This document shows, piece by piece, positions 1-9,217 of a DNA stretch of 64,000 nucleotides. A program made the position numbers and the translations under genes. The notes below the pieces were generated by a model that was not told where the DNA came from, did not search any database, and saw only the letters and a list, made by a program, of their open reading frames with translations. Position 1 is the stretch's first letter, and each line of letters starts with the position of its first letter. Origin of the DNA: Kineosporia aurantiaca JCM 3230 (GTDB lineage Bacteria > Actinomycetota > Actinomycetes > Actinomycetales > Kineosporiaceae); contig JODP01000021.1 in assembly GCA_000719025.1 (NCBI GenBank), forward strand, positions 62,001 through 126,000. The letters are read 5' to 3'.

Positions 1-103
1 TCAGAATTGGTAGGACAACAGGGCATGGCCAGGGCGTACCTAGTTACGGTGCCGGAACCGGCCGTCACCGCCGCCGGCGGCCGGAAGAGGTCGTTCACTG
101 GGA

Positions 104-109
104 TAGCCT
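104..109 (+). promoter_or_regulatory. Putative -10 element of a leaderless ettA promoter
   Basis: TAGCCT fits the actinobacterial TAnnnT -10 consensus and lies 7 nt ahead of the GTG start of ettA, the spacing expected when transcription begins at the start codon. No convincing -35 or Shine-Dalgarno sequence is visible in bases 1-116, and nothing else in that stretch looks coding. Confidence 0.4.
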
Positions 110-116
110 GTGGTGC

Positions 117-1799
<1,683 letters not shown>

Positions 1800-1815
1800 C
1801 CAAAAGGCAACCAGC

Positions 1816-1859
1816 AATGGACGTTTGTGGTCACCTTTCGGTGACCGCAAACGTCCATT
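1816..1859. terminator. Bidirectional intrinsic terminator between convergent genes
   Basis: A 20-bp inverted repeat (left arm AATGGACGTTTGTGGTCACC, one G:U-type mismatch in the right arm) closes on a 4-nt TTTC loop. T-rich sequence follows on the plus side, then GGGGCTTTTT. It lies between ettA (plus) and the flippase-like gene (minus) and can serve both strands. Confidence 0.85.
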
Positions 1860-1872
1860 TGTTTGGGGCTTT

Positions 1873-2859
1873 TTAAACCGCGCTCTGCCGACGCAGGACG
1901 ACCAGAGCCAGCCACCCGATCGGCACCCGGATCCAGAATGTGATGACCCGGAACAGCACCGCCGCGGAAATCGCCGCAGCCGGATCGACGTGGATGGCGT
2001 TCAGCCCGGAGGCCAGTGCGAACTCGGCCGCTCCGATCCCACCCGGCACCGGCGCTGCCCCCGCGATCGCCGAACCCCCGACCACGACACCGGCCATCAG
2101 GACCAGCGGTGCACTCTCGTCGAACGCCTTTAGCCCGGCCCACAATACGCACACGAATCCCAGCGTCACGGTGAGATGGCCAATCGTCACTAGAGCCAAC
2201 CGTCGAGGATTGGTGACGATGGTGCGCAGGTCCGGCCCCGCGTCCCGGAAGGGTTTGACCACATAACGCCAAGCCAGATGCCGTCCCCACGGCCAGAGAC
2301 GCAGTACTACCCCGACCAGAACGACCACGCCCACGACAATCAGCAGCGTTACCCAAGGCACGTGCGGCGAGTCCGACAGCGAACGCCCCGACACCAGCAG
2401 CAGAACGAGCAGCAGTACAACGGTTACCAGTACTGACGTGGTCTGGACGAGCCCCACAACGGTCACCGCAACGGCCAACGGAACCTTGCGCCGGGTCAGG
2501 TAACGGACGTTCAGTGCGAGTCCGCCGGCGCTCGCAGGGGTAACCAGATTGACGAACGACGTCGCCAACTGCACCAGCGTGATCTGCCCGAAGGGGAGGC
2601 GCCCGGGGGAGAGGGCCAGGAACCCGAGGGCGCTCCCGATGATCGGCAGGACCGAGGCCAGCAACGCCACGGCCAGCCAGCCGGGGTCGGTCTTACTCAG
2701 CCGGTGGCCGATATCGGCGAAGTCCACCCGCTGGGTGAGCAGGTAGATCGCCAGGACCGAAGCCAGCGCGAGGACGATCCGCCCAACCAGCGCACCCCGG
2801 CTCCGGGGGCGAGGCTCCTCCGCCGGTGCGGGGGCGGGGACATCTGAGGGCGCCGACAC
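1873..2859 (-). CDS. Lysylphosphatidylglycerol synthase TM region / flippase-like membrane protein
   Basis: Polytopic integral membrane protein of about 328 residues with seven or more hydrophobic segments, resembling the flippase-like domain family (LPG_synthase_TM, YbhN/AglD-like). Members are linked to lipid or glycolipid transfer across the membrane. Conserved-looking features are SFVNLVTPASAGGLALNVRYLTRR in the middle and a Gly-rich PVPGGIGAAEFALASGL loop near the C-terminus, both typical of the family. The frame is open to 2973, but the first 38 residues (Pro-rich, then a poor hydrophobic run) would overlap the next gene. GTG at 2859, giving a charged cytosolic N-terminus before the first TM segment, is more plausible. 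The exact substrate cannot be read from the sequence. Confidence 0.75.
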   Translation of the reverse strand: MSAPSDVPAPAPAEEPRPRSRGALVGRIVLALASVLAIYLLTQRVDFADIGHRLSKTDPGWLAVALLASVLPIIGSALGFLALSPGRLPFGQITLVQLATSFVNLVTPASAGGLALNVRYLTRRKVPLAVAVTVVGLVQTTSVLVTVVLLLVLLLVSGRSLSDSPHVPWVTLLIVVGVVVLVGVVLRLWPWGRHLAWRYVVKPFRDAGPDLRTIVTNPRRLALVTIGHLTVTLGFVCVLWAGLKAFDESAPLVLMAGVVVGGSAIAGAAPVPGGIGAAEFALASGLNAIHVDPAAAISAAVLFRVITFWIRVPIGWLALVVLRRQSAV

Positions 2860-2929
2860 GCCCACACCATCGCACAGCGCGCTTACCAGGAGAAAAATGG
2901 GGGACGCCGGTAGCGGCCGGTCGGGTGGG

Positions 2930-3241
2930 TCAGGCGGGGGCCAGAAGGGCAGCGAGCCTTTCGATCTGCCCAATCACTACCTCGCGTTCTTCCGACCGGG
3001 GCAGCGTCGCCCGCGCAACGTCCGGTAGCCGGTTGGCCGCGCCGCCAAGATCCCGGCGGTCCACCTCCGACAACTCCTCGACGTCAATGCTGCCCAGGTT
3101 CTCCTCGGACACCTCGCGCAGTTGCGCGGCCAGGCCCTGGTTCTGCACCAGATCGGCCAGGGCGTCGATGGCCCAGTAGAAGACGGAGGTGGACACGGAC
3201 CACCTCCGCTCGTCGGTGACGAAGACGATTCCGCCCATCAT
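2930..3241 (-). CDS. Small acidic protein, candidate immunity partner of the upstream toxin-like domain
   Basis: A 103-residue soluble acidic protein with no signal peptide or membrane segment, starting MMGGIVFVTDERRW. I do not recognise the family. Its start codon overlaps the stop of the toxin-like frame (ATGA at 3241-3238), so the two are translationally coupled. A small gene directly downstream of, and coupled to, a toxin C-terminal domain is the usual place for the immunity protein in polymorphic-toxin loci. The frame stays open upstream to 3388, but that part overlaps the toxin frame and has no coding character. The immunity role is inferred from position, size and charge only. Confidence 0.6.
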   Translation of the reverse strand: MMGGIVFVTDERRWSVSTSVFYWAIDALADLVQNQGLAAQLREVSEENLGSIDVEELSEVDRRDLGGAANRLPDVARATLPRSEEREVVIGQIERLAALLAPA

Positions 3242-3663
3242 TTCTCCACTATGAAGACCTTGGGGCCCAAGGGGGCGATGAACTCCCGGACCCGTCTGAT
3301 CTGGTCGGCGCTGAACTGGGACACGTCTACCGGCACAAGGTCGGCCTTGTCGAGATGGTCGAGGATCCGCCGGGAGAACTGCTTCCATTGTTTGTCGAAG
3401 AATCGGCCGGGGAAGCCACCCACGGCGTCATAAGACTTTCCGTGTTGGTCAAACCAGTCCACCTCGGTCTCCCGCGCCGCCCGCCACAGCATGACGTTGC
3501 GGATTTCCGTGATCTGGATCGCGGTGCGGTACTCACTTGGCCGGAACTTGCCGACGGCCGGGTCCCATCCCAGCGAGTACTCCCACGTCCCCTCCTCCGG
3601 ATTCTCCGGCCACTCCCGACGGGCGGGTGATCCAGCCGGTCCCCCCGAACCACCCGCTGTCAG
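3238..3663 (-). CDS. Toxin-like C-terminal domain in the -1 frame of the coiled-coil gene
   Basis: This frame encodes 141 residues: a Gly/Pro linker, then EGTWEYSLGWDPAVGK and a compact domain with YDAVGGFPGRFFDKQW, LDKADLVPVDVS and PLGPKVFIVEK. The domain resembles, from memory, a C-terminal module of actinobacterial polymorphic or contact-dependent toxins; catalytic residues are not assigned. There is no ATG, GTG or TTG in frame between 3663 and 3492, yet third positions are G/C-rich well upstream of ATG 3492, so the natural N-terminus lies before it. The frame is in -1 relation to the preceding 196-residue gene and meets it exactly at a GGGAAAC heptamer. Translation is therefore most simply explained by -1 frameshifting, giving a fusion of about 337 residues. 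A CTG start, or a frameshift mutation, is the alternative. Confidence 0.65.
   Translation of the reverse strand: MTAGGSGGPAGSPARREWPENPEEGTWEYSLGWDPAVGKFRPSEYRTAIQITEIRNVMLWRAARETEVDWFDQHGKSYDAVGGFPGRFFDKQWKQFSRRILDHLDKADLVPVDVSQFSADQIRRVREFIAPLGPKVFIVEK
3623..3657 (-). promoter_or_regulatory. Hairpin downstream of the slippery site (putative frameshift stimulator)
   Basis: On the minus strand GCGGGTG (3657-3651) pairs perfectly with CACCCGC (3629-3623), extendable by one G:U pair, around a 21-nt G-rich loop. The stem begins 5 nt after the slippery heptamer, within the usual 5-9 nt spacing of -1 frameshift stimulators. Loop pairing further downstream (a pseudoknot) cannot be judged by eye. 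Confidence 0.5.
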
Positions 3664-4250
3664 TTTCCCGCCGCGTCGTCCTTGTCGTCGTCCCGCCGGT
3701 CCGCGGACTCGTCGCGACCCTTCGAATCCTTCGCGGCGTCCTCCGCCTTGCCCATCTTCTCGGCCTGCTCCTGCTCGGACTCGGTGTCCGTCCGGGACTG
3801 CAGCAGGCGCTCGGAGAGCCGCTCCACGTCTTCCCGCAGGGTGTGCAGCCGGCTGGCCAGGGCCTGGTGGTCGGCCTGCTCGGCGCCCGTCACGGCCTCG
3901 CCGACCAGCTCGACCGTGCCCGCGAAGGCCTGGTCGGTGGCCTCGAGCTCGGTGAGGGTGAGGGCGAGCTGCTCGGCCACCTCGGTGCTGCTCATCTGCT
4001 CGCTGATCGCGTCCAGCGTCCGGGTGGCGTTCTCGAAGGTGTTCTGGACGTTGGCCAGTTCCTCGGTGATCTTCTCCAGGGCCTCGCCGGCGATGGTGAT
4101 CGACTGGGCGACGCCGTCCCAGCCGTGCTCGAAGGCCATCTCGATCTGCTCGCGGGCGTACTCCAGGGTCTCCTCGGCCCGGCCGTGAGCCTCGTCGGCC
4201 GACGCGCCCACCGCTTTGACGTCCGTGCTGATTTCCTCGGTGCGCGACAT
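3660..4250 (-). CDS. Coiled-coil protein; zero-frame N-terminal part of a putative frameshifted toxin
   Basis: A soluble 196-residue, strongly acidic, Ala/Glu-rich protein predicted to be almost entirely helical: heptad-like runs to about residue 165, then a charged tail rich in Asp, Lys and Arg. There is no signal peptide. Its start resembles small actinobacterial helical proteins of unknown function seen near WXG100-type or polymorphic-toxin genes, but I cannot name a family with certainty. ATG 4250 is preceded by AGGGAGACC, a good ribosome-binding site. Its last codons GCG GGA AAC TGA contain the heptamer G GGA AAC, and the toxin-like domain continues in the -1 frame. It could act alone as a short product and also as the N-terminal half of a longer one. 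Confidence 0.7.
   Translation of the reverse strand: MSRTEEISTDVKAVGASADEAHGRAEETLEYAREQIEMAFEHGWDGVAQSITIAGEALEKITEELANVQNTFENATRTLDAISEQMSSTEVAEQLALTLTELEATDQAFAGTVELVGEAVTGAEQADHQALASRLHTLREDVERLSERLLQSRTDTESEQEQAEKMGKAEDAAKDSKGRDESADRRDDDKDDAAGN
3663..3669 (-). promoter_or_regulatory. Putative -1 ribosomal frameshift slippery heptamer G GGA AAC
   Basis: GGGAAAC read in the zero frame as G GGA AAC obeys the X XXY YYZ rule and is directly followed by UGA. After a one-base backward slip the tRNAs re-pair on GGG AAA and the next codon is CUG of the toxin-like frame. The same heptamer is known from retroviral gag-pro sites. Its activity in actinobacteria is unproven. Confidence 0.5.
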
Positions 4251-4330
4251 TGGTCTCCCTTGTGCGAGTTGCGCCGAAGTTTAGTCGCGGGAGACGGTGC
4301 GAACGGCCGGGGAAGCCGGGTGAGTGCCGG

Positions 4331-5188
4331 TCATTCCGGAACCCGGAACATGCCTTCCTGGCCGAGGGTGGCGATCAGCGTGCCGTCCTTGGCGTAGATC
4401 CGGGCCAGGCCGAGGCCGCGGGCGCCGGAGGCGGACGGGCTCTCCTCGACGAACAGCAGCCAGTCGTCGAACCGGGCCGGGCGGTGGAACCACATCGCGT
4501 GGTCCAGGCTGGCCATCTTCATCCCGGGGGTGGCCCAGGACAGGCCGTGGGCCCGCAGGGTGGGCTCGAGCACGGTGTAATCGCTGACGAAGGCCAGGAC
4601 GACGGCGTGCAGCAGGTCGCCGGGCGGAAGCGGGGAGACCGGGCGGATCCAGAGCGCCTGGGACGCGGTCTTCTCCGCGCCGGGGTCGGCGTAGATCGGC
4701 TCCTGTACGTGCCGCATCTCGAAGGGCTGGCCGGAGACCGCCCGGCGGATCTGTTCCGGGTCGTGGCCGGCCGCGATCAGGCGTTCCCGCAGCGGGGTCA
4801 GCTCCTCCGGGCGGGGCACCTCGGGCATCGGGGCCTGATGGTCCAGCCCGTGCGCCGGCACCTGGAAGGAGGCGATCATCGAGAGGATCGGCTTGTCCTT
4901 CTGCATGGCCTGCACCCGGCGAGCGGTGAAGGAACGGCCGTCACGCAGGCGTTCCACCGCGAGCTCGACCGGCACGGAAGGGTCGCCCGGGCGCAGGAAA
5001 TAGCCGTGGAAGGAATGCGGCGGACGATCCTCGCCGACGGTCTTGGCCGCCGCCGCCAGCGATTGGGCGAGCACCTGACCCCCGAAGATCCGGCCGTTGG
5101 GAGCGTCGATGTTCTCCCCGCGGAAGACGTCCTCGGCAACCGGCTGCACGTCGAGCGCGCGGACCAGCTCGTCGATCGGCGAAGTCAC
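4331..5188 (-). CDS. tesB: Acyl-CoA thioesterase II
   Basis: Cytosolic double-hotdog thioesterase that hydrolyses acyl-CoA to free fatty acid and CoA. The 285 residues match TesB in length. The catalytic triad positions of the E. coli enzyme (Asp204, Thr228, Gln278) correspond to Asp203 in FVSDYTVLEP, Ser228 in MASLDHAMWFHRP and Gln277 in TLGQEGMFR, so Thr is conservatively replaced by Ser. The N-terminal NGRIFGGQVLAQ and RDGRSFTARRV are typical of the family. ATG 5188 overlaps the stop of the upstream TetR gene by 4 nt, so the two form an operon. With the divergent SDR and quinone reductase this suggests an acyl-CoA or fatty-acid degradation regulon. Bases 4251-4330 after the gene hold no recognisable feature. 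Confidence 0.92.
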   Translation of the reverse strand: MTSPIDELVRALDVQPVAEDVFRGENIDAPNGRIFGGQVLAQSLAAAAKTVGEDRPPHSFHGYFLRPGDPSVPVELAVERLRDGRSFTARRVQAMQKDKPILSMIASFQVPAHGLDHQAPMPEVPRPEELTPLRERLIAAGHDPEQIRRAVSGQPFEMRHVQEPIYADPGAEKTASQALWIRPVSPLPPGDLLHAVVLAFVSDYTVLEPTLRAHGLSWATPGMKMASLDHAMWFHRPARFDDWLLFVEESPSASGARGLGLARIYAKDGTLIATLGQEGMFRVPE

Positions 5189-5844
5189 ACCGGGTCTCCT
5201 GGTTCTCGGGAAGGCCGGGCGACCACCATCCGGGCCGCCAGGTCGGCGTAGAGCTCGCCGATCTCCTCGGCGGTCCGGCTGCCCCGCGGGTCGTACCAGC
5301 GGGCCACGTCGACACTCAGCGAGAGCAGCGCGCGGGCCACTGCCCGGGGGTCCGGCACATCCATCTCACCACTGGCGGTGCCCGCGCTGAGCTGGGCCCG
5401 GACCACGCCCTCGATCTTCCGGCGGATGTCCAGCACCCGGTGCCGGTCGGCGTCGGCGAGCGCGGTCAGCTCGTGGTGCACCACCCGGGCCACCCGGTGC
5501 CGCTCGGCGTGCCAGGCGGTGAACGCCCGGATCACCGCCTCCAGCCGGGCCAGCGGACCGCCCGGGCCGGCGGCCGAGCGTTCCACCAGCTCCAGGGCGG
5601 CCTCGTGGCCGACCACGCTGATCTCGCCGAGCAGCGCCTGCTTGGACGGGAAGTGCACGTAGAGCGCGGCCGGGCTGAGCCCGACCCGGGTGGCGATGTC
5701 GCGGGTGGTGGTGGCGTGGTAGCCGCGGTCGGCGAAGGCCTCGATGGCGGCCTCGATCAGCCGCCGCGAGGAGTCGCCGGACCGCGCGGCCCCTGCTTCG
5801 CCGCCCTCGTCGTCCGTCCAGCTCATCGCCGAACCGGTCACCAT
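5185..5844 (-). CDS. TetR/AcrR-family transcriptional regulator of acyl-CoA metabolism
   Basis: A 219-residue repressor-type protein. Residues about 25-75 form the TetR helix-turn-helix: RRLIEAAIEAFADRGYHATT followed by TRDIATRVGLSPAALYVHFPSKQALL. The C-terminal helical ligand domain ends in the family-like WYDPRGSRTAEEIGELYADL seen in regulators of fatty-acid and steroid catabolism. It lies upstream of and overlaps tesB, and diverges from the SDR gene. A perfect palindrome in its own predicted promoter implies autoregulation and probably control of both directions; an acyl-CoA effector is inferred from neighbours. ATG 5844 fits a leaderless start 6 nt after a -10-like CATGCT; the second Met at 5826 is the alternative. 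Confidence 0.88.
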   Translation of the reverse strand: MVTGSAMSWTDDEGGEAGAARSGDSSRRLIEAAIEAFADRGYHATTTRDIATRVGLSPAALYVHFPSKQALLGEISVVGHEAALELVERSAAGPGGPLARLEAVIRAFTAWHAERHRVARVVHHELTALADADRHRVLDIRRKIEGVVRAQLSAGTASGEMDVPDPRAVARALLSLSVDVARWYDPRGSRTAEEIGELYADLAARMVVARPSREPGDPV

Positions 5845-5849
5845 GGGGG

Positions 5850-5878
5850 GAGCATGCCATGAACGGGCGTTCAGTCAA
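5850..5878 (-). promoter_or_regulatory. TetR promoter with embedded palindromic operator
   Basis: On the minus strand TTGACT (5878-5873) and CATGCT (5855-5850) form -35 and -10 hexamers with about 17-nt spacing, and the ATG at 5844 follows 6 nt later. Between them lies the perfect 14-bp palindrome TGAACGGGCGTTCA (5860-5873). Binding of the repressor there would block its own promoter and sit about 55 nt upstream of the divergent SDR start. Confidence 0.65.
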
Positions 5879-5927
5879 GAATGGGACGACGGATGCGACG
5901 ACGCGTCCGTCGCGATGAGGAGGACGA

Positions 5928-6725
5928 ATGCGTCTCGACGAGGAGACCGGGGTCCAGGTCGGCCAGGGCCGGAGGTTCGAGGGCCGGGTGGCGGTGGTCA
6001 CCGGGGCGAGCCGGGGCATCGGGCTGGCGATCGCCCATCGGCTGATCGCGGAGGGGGCCCGGGTGTGCGTCACCGCCCGGAAGGCCGGCCCGCTGGCCGA
6101 GGCGGTCGAGGAGCTGGGCGGGTCGGCGGTCGCGGTCGGGGTGGCCGGCCGGGCGGATGACGCGGAGCACCGGGCCCAGGCGATCCGGACCACGATGGAC
6201 GTGTTCGGGCGGCTCGACGTGCTGGTCAACAACACCGGCATCAACCCGGTGTACGGCCCGCTGACCAGTGCGGACGCGGGCGCGGCGGCCAAGGTCTTCG
6301 ATGTCAACGTGATCGCCGCGCTGTCCTGGACCGACGAGGTGCGCAAGCTCGGCCTGGGCAGCCGGGACGGCGCCGCGATCGTCAACGTGGCCTCGATCGC
6401 CGGTCTGCGGCCCTCGCCCGGGATCGGCGTGTACGGCGCCAGCAAGGCCGCCCTGATCCACGTGACCGCCCAGCTCGCGTTGGAGCTGGCGCCCCGGATC
6501 CGGGTGAACGCGGTCGCCCCGGCGGTGGTGAAGACCCGCTTCGCCACCGCGCTCTACGAGGGCCGCGAACCCGAGGTGATCGAGAACTATCCGCTCGGCC
6601 GGCTCGGGCACCCGGACGACGTGGCCGCCGCGGTCGCGTTCCTGGCCAGTGACGACGCCTCCTGGATCACCGGGCAGACGCTGACCCTGGACGGTGGGGT
6701 CGGGCTGGCCGGCGGCATGGGGTAG
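5928..6725 (+). CDS. SDR-family oxidoreductase (FabG-like)
   Basis: A 265-residue classical short-chain dehydrogenase/reductase using NAD(P)(H). The cofactor motif TGASRGIG is at residues 25-32, NNTG of the VNNTGIN motif follows, the catalytic Ser is in NVASIAG, and the catalytic pair is Tyr169/Lys173 in YGASK. The C-terminal segment DASWITGQTLTLDGG is standard. Most likely it reduces or oxidises a 3-oxoacyl or 3-hydroxyacyl thioester, but the substrate cannot be deduced. GAGGAGGACG precedes ATG 5928 as a strong ribosome-binding site. It is transcribed away from the TetR gene across their shared operator and is followed by the quinone reductase. Confidence 0.9.
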   Translation: MRLDEETGVQVGQGRRFEGRVAVVTGASRGIGLAIAHRLIAEGARVCVTARKAGPLAEAVEELGGSAVAVGVAGRADDAEHRAQAIRTTMDVFGRLDVLVNNTGINPVYGPLTSADAGAAAKVFDVNVIAALSWTDEVRKLGLGSRDGAAIVNVASIAGLRPSPGIGVYGASKAALIHVTAQLALELAPRIRVNAVAPAVVKTRFATALYEGREPEVIENYPLGRLGHPDDVAAAVAFLASDDASWITGQTLTLDGGVGLAGGMG

Positions 6726-6806
6726 GCACCGGTGTTGACCCGGTAGGTGACCGGGCGGTTCAGTGTGTCCTACGGATCCCTGATCCACCTTTCTGCCGGA
6801 GGTTTG

Positions 6807-7859
6807 ATGAGCACCGAGGCGTCCCCGTCGCGGTCGAGGGCGGTCCAGACCGGCGGCTCGATGCGGGCCTGGCGGGTCACCGCGGCCGGGGAACCGGCGG
6901 CGGTGATGCGCCTGGAGGACGTCCCGGTGCCCTCACCCGGGCCCGGCCAGGTGCTGGTGCAGGTCGCGGCGGCCGGGCTGGGCCTGACCGACGCCACTCT
7001 CGCGCAGGGGCTTTCGCTGCAGGCCCCGGCCCCGCCGTTCACCCCCGGGCTGGAGCTGTGCGGGGAGATCGTCGGGGTCGGGCCGGGCGTGTCCCAGTAC
7101 CGGCTCGGCGAGCGGGTGATCGGCCAGACCAGCCTGCCGAGCGGGGCGCTGGCCCGGTTCGCGGTGGCCCGGGCCCAGGACGTGTTCCCGGCCCCGGCCG
7201 CGCTGGACGATGCCCCGGCCGCGGTCTTCCACATCGCCTACCTCACCGCCTGGCTCGGCCTGTACCGCCGGGCCTCGGTCCACGTGGGCGAGTGGGTGCT
7301 GGTGCACGGCGCTGCGGGTGGGCTGGGTAGCGCCGCGATTCAGCTCGCTCAGGCTGCGGGGGCCAAGGTCGTCGCGGTTGTGGGGTCGGACGAGAAGTAC
7401 AAGGTGGCGCAGAACCTCGGCGCTCAGGTGGTGCTGAACCGCACCACGCAGGACGTGGAGGCTGCCGTCCGCGAGCTCACCGGGGGTAAGGGCGTCCAGG
7501 TGGTCTTCGACCCGGTCGGCGGTCCGATGTTCGAGCTGTCCTGTCGTCTGGTCGGGTTCGAGGGCCGGATCGTGGTGGCCGGATTCGCCTCGCAGCACGC
7601 GGTTCCGGTCGCCCCGGAGCAGGTCCGGGCGGCGAACTTCGCGGTTCTCGGGGTGAACTCGGCGCTCTACCGGGAGCGTGAGCCGGAGTTGGTGCAACGC
7701 GCCCACGCCGATCTGACCAAGCTCCTGGAGGCCGGGGCGTTGCGACCGCAGCTGACCGAGACGCTGCCGTTCGAGCAGGCCGTGCAGGGCATCACCCGGC
7801 TGGCCGAGGCCTCCACCCACGGAAGACTCGCCGTGGCGGTCGATGACGGGATTCTCTGA
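6807..7859 (+). CDS. Zinc-free quinone oxidoreductase-like MDR protein
   Basis: About 350 residues of the medium-chain dehydrogenase/reductase superfamily, quinone oxidoreductase branch. The N-terminal GroES-like domain contains GLELCGEIVGVGPGVSQYRLGERVIG. The Rossmann domain has LVHGAAGGLGSAAIQLAQAAGAKVVAV, and the segment GGKGVQVVFDPVGGPMFE is typical of NADPH:quinone reductases. The zinc-ligand Cys/His residues of alcohol dehydrogenases are absent. ATG 6807 is preferred because GGAGG lies just upstream; the frame is open back to 6747 without coding features. It follows the SDR gene by 81 nt and may be co-transcribed. The next 198 bases (7860-8057) contain no gene I can support. Confidence 0.88.
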   Translation: MSTEASPSRSRAVQTGGSMRAWRVTAAGEPAAVMRLEDVPVPSPGPGQVLVQVAAAGLGLTDATLAQGLSLQAPAPPFTPGLELCGEIVGVGPGVSQYRLGERVIGQTSLPSGALARFAVARAQDVFPAPAALDDAPAAVFHIAYLTAWLGLYRRASVHVGEWVLVHGAAGGLGSAAIQLAQAAGAKVVAVVGSDEKYKVAQNLGAQVVLNRTTQDVEAAVRELTGGKGVQVVFDPVGGPMFELSCRLVGFEGRIVVAGFASQHAVPVAPEQVRAANFAVLGVNSALYREREPELVQRAHADLTKLLEAGALRPQLTETLPFEQAVQGITRLAEASTHGRLAVAVDDGIL

Positions 7860-8057
7860 GGGGCCACCCCGATTCCGCACTTCCGCGACTGCTTCACGGA
7901 CGTCCCGAGGCTGCTGAGGCAACCCACGGACCGGCGCCGGCCAGGCCCCTCCTCCTTCCCGGCACCCGGTCCGGGGTGCGATGAATGCATCGGTCACTCA
8001 GCGCCACCCTTGAATCACCGCTTTGCATCAGCTGTGTGAGCCGGGTCACTCGGCCGG

Positions 8058-8528
8058 ATGCGAGAGCATGTCCGGGTGCCCCGCCAACGTGTCCTCGTCC
8101 CTTTGCGCTGGTCCGATACCGATGTGTACGGCCACGTGAACAACGTGATGATCCTTCGCCTGCTCGAAGAGGCCCGGGTCGCCGCGCTGGGTGAGGACTG
8201 GCTGAACAGCGCCCAGCAGGGCAGCGGTACGGCCCTGCTGGTGGCCCGGCAGGAGGTCGAGTACCTGGCCCCGCTGACCTACCAGGTAGCGCCCGTCCCG
8301 ATCGACCTTTGGGTGACCCGGATCGGCGCTTCCGACTTCGAGCTGGGGTATGAGGTGCTGGACGAGGGCGTGATCTATGCGCGTGCCGAGACCACCCTGT
8401 TCACCTTCGACCAGGTCGGGCAGCGCCCGCGGCGGCTGACCGAGCCGGAGCGTAAGCAACTGCTGGACTGGGCCGGTGATCCGATCCGATGGCGGCGTCG
8501 GCGCGAGAAGACGGCGGCGCCCCGATGA
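8058..8528 (+). CDS. Hotdog-fold acyl-CoA thioesterase (4HBT/FadM-like)
   Basis: A 156-residue single-hotdog thioesterase. The motif RWSDTDVYGHVNN near residue 17 contains the Asp and His/Asn positions used by YbgC/FadM-type enzymes, and the strand ARAETTLFTFD is typical of the fold. The final 20 residues are basic. It hydrolyses acyl-CoA esters of unknown chain length in the cytosol. ATG 8058 is taken as start; GTG 8076 is a possible alternative because the conserved sequence begins shortly after it. Its stop overlaps the start of the next gene (ATGA at 8525-8528), so the two are co-translated. Confidence 0.85.
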   Translation: MREHVRVPRQRVLVPLRWSDTDVYGHVNNVMILRLLEEARVAALGEDWLNSAQQGSGTALLVARQEVEYLAPLTYQVAPVPIDLWVTRIGASDFELGYEVLDEGVIYARAETTLFTFDQVGQRPRRLTEPERKQLLDWAGDPIRWRRRREKTAAPR

Positions 8529-9217
8529 GCAGCCTTTTCCTATCCGACCTGGGCTCCCTGTCGGACGTGCGGACCTTCGTCGGCCGGGCCCGGCAGATCG
8601 AGGACGGCGGAGCCATCCGCCTGGTCGGCCAAGGCGAGGTCCTGGCGATGTACGCGGCCGCCCTGCACGGCGGGGGAGGCCCGACTGTGCTCGCGTTGCG
8701 GGTGCTTTCGCTTGCTGAGCCCGGATCGGTAGACGCCACGGTGCCCCTGTCCGCGATGACCGACCGCTTCGCGCGGATCGATCGCCTACTGGCCGGCGCT
8801 CGTCCTACCCCCAAGAGTGTCGGCCGACCCATCGAGCTCCCCATCCCGCCGACCACTGCGACCAAGGCCAGCTGGGCCGGCATGGTGCCTCCACGCGCTG
8901 GGTGGAATGTCGATGGCGTGGTGCCCTTGGACGTCCTAAAGAGCGCGGCTCGCGCGGGGATCGACGAAGTCGCGGCTGGGGTACCGAGCGGGTCGGGTGC
9001 GGCAGCCGTCGCCCGGTTGCGGGGCCTTGTTTGGGGACGCCCGCTGCTAGCTTCCGGGGTACCGGCGGGGGTCGCTTTCGCGGCCGAGGCGTTCGGCTTT
9101 CTGGGCCCGGCGTCGGGCGCCACCGAGGACGTCGCAACGCTGCACTCGGCGGGCCGCTGGTGGCGCCTCAGCACGACTCGGGGTCACGTGCTGGCCAGGA
9201 CCAGCACCGGTCTCTAG
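8525..9217 (+). CDS. Conserved hypothetical actinobacterial protein
   Basis: A 230-residue cytosolic protein that I cannot assign to a named family. It has no signal peptide or membrane segment. The N-terminus (FVGRARQIEDGGAIRLVGQG) reads as an alpha/beta domain, the middle is Pro-rich (PTPKSVGRPIELPIPP), and the C-terminal half is Gly/Ala-rich with GLVWGRPLLASGVPAG. ATG 8525 lies in an ATGA overlap with the thioesterase stop, which settles the start. The stop shares the tetranucleotide CTAG with the stop of the convergent glbO gene. Translational coupling suggests a role connected with the thioesterase, but nothing in the sequence states it. Confidence 0.7.
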   Translation: MSSLFLSDLGSLSDVRTFVGRARQIEDGGAIRLVGQGEVLAMYAAALHGGGGPTVLALRVLSLAEPGSVDATVPLSAMTDRFARIDRLLAGARPTPKSVGRPIELPIPPTTATKASWAGMVPPRAGWNVDGVVPLDVLKSAARAGIDEVAAGVPSGSGAAAVARLRGLVWGRPLLASGVPAGVAFAAEAFGFLGPASGATEDVATLHSAGRWWRLSTTRGHVLARTSTGL

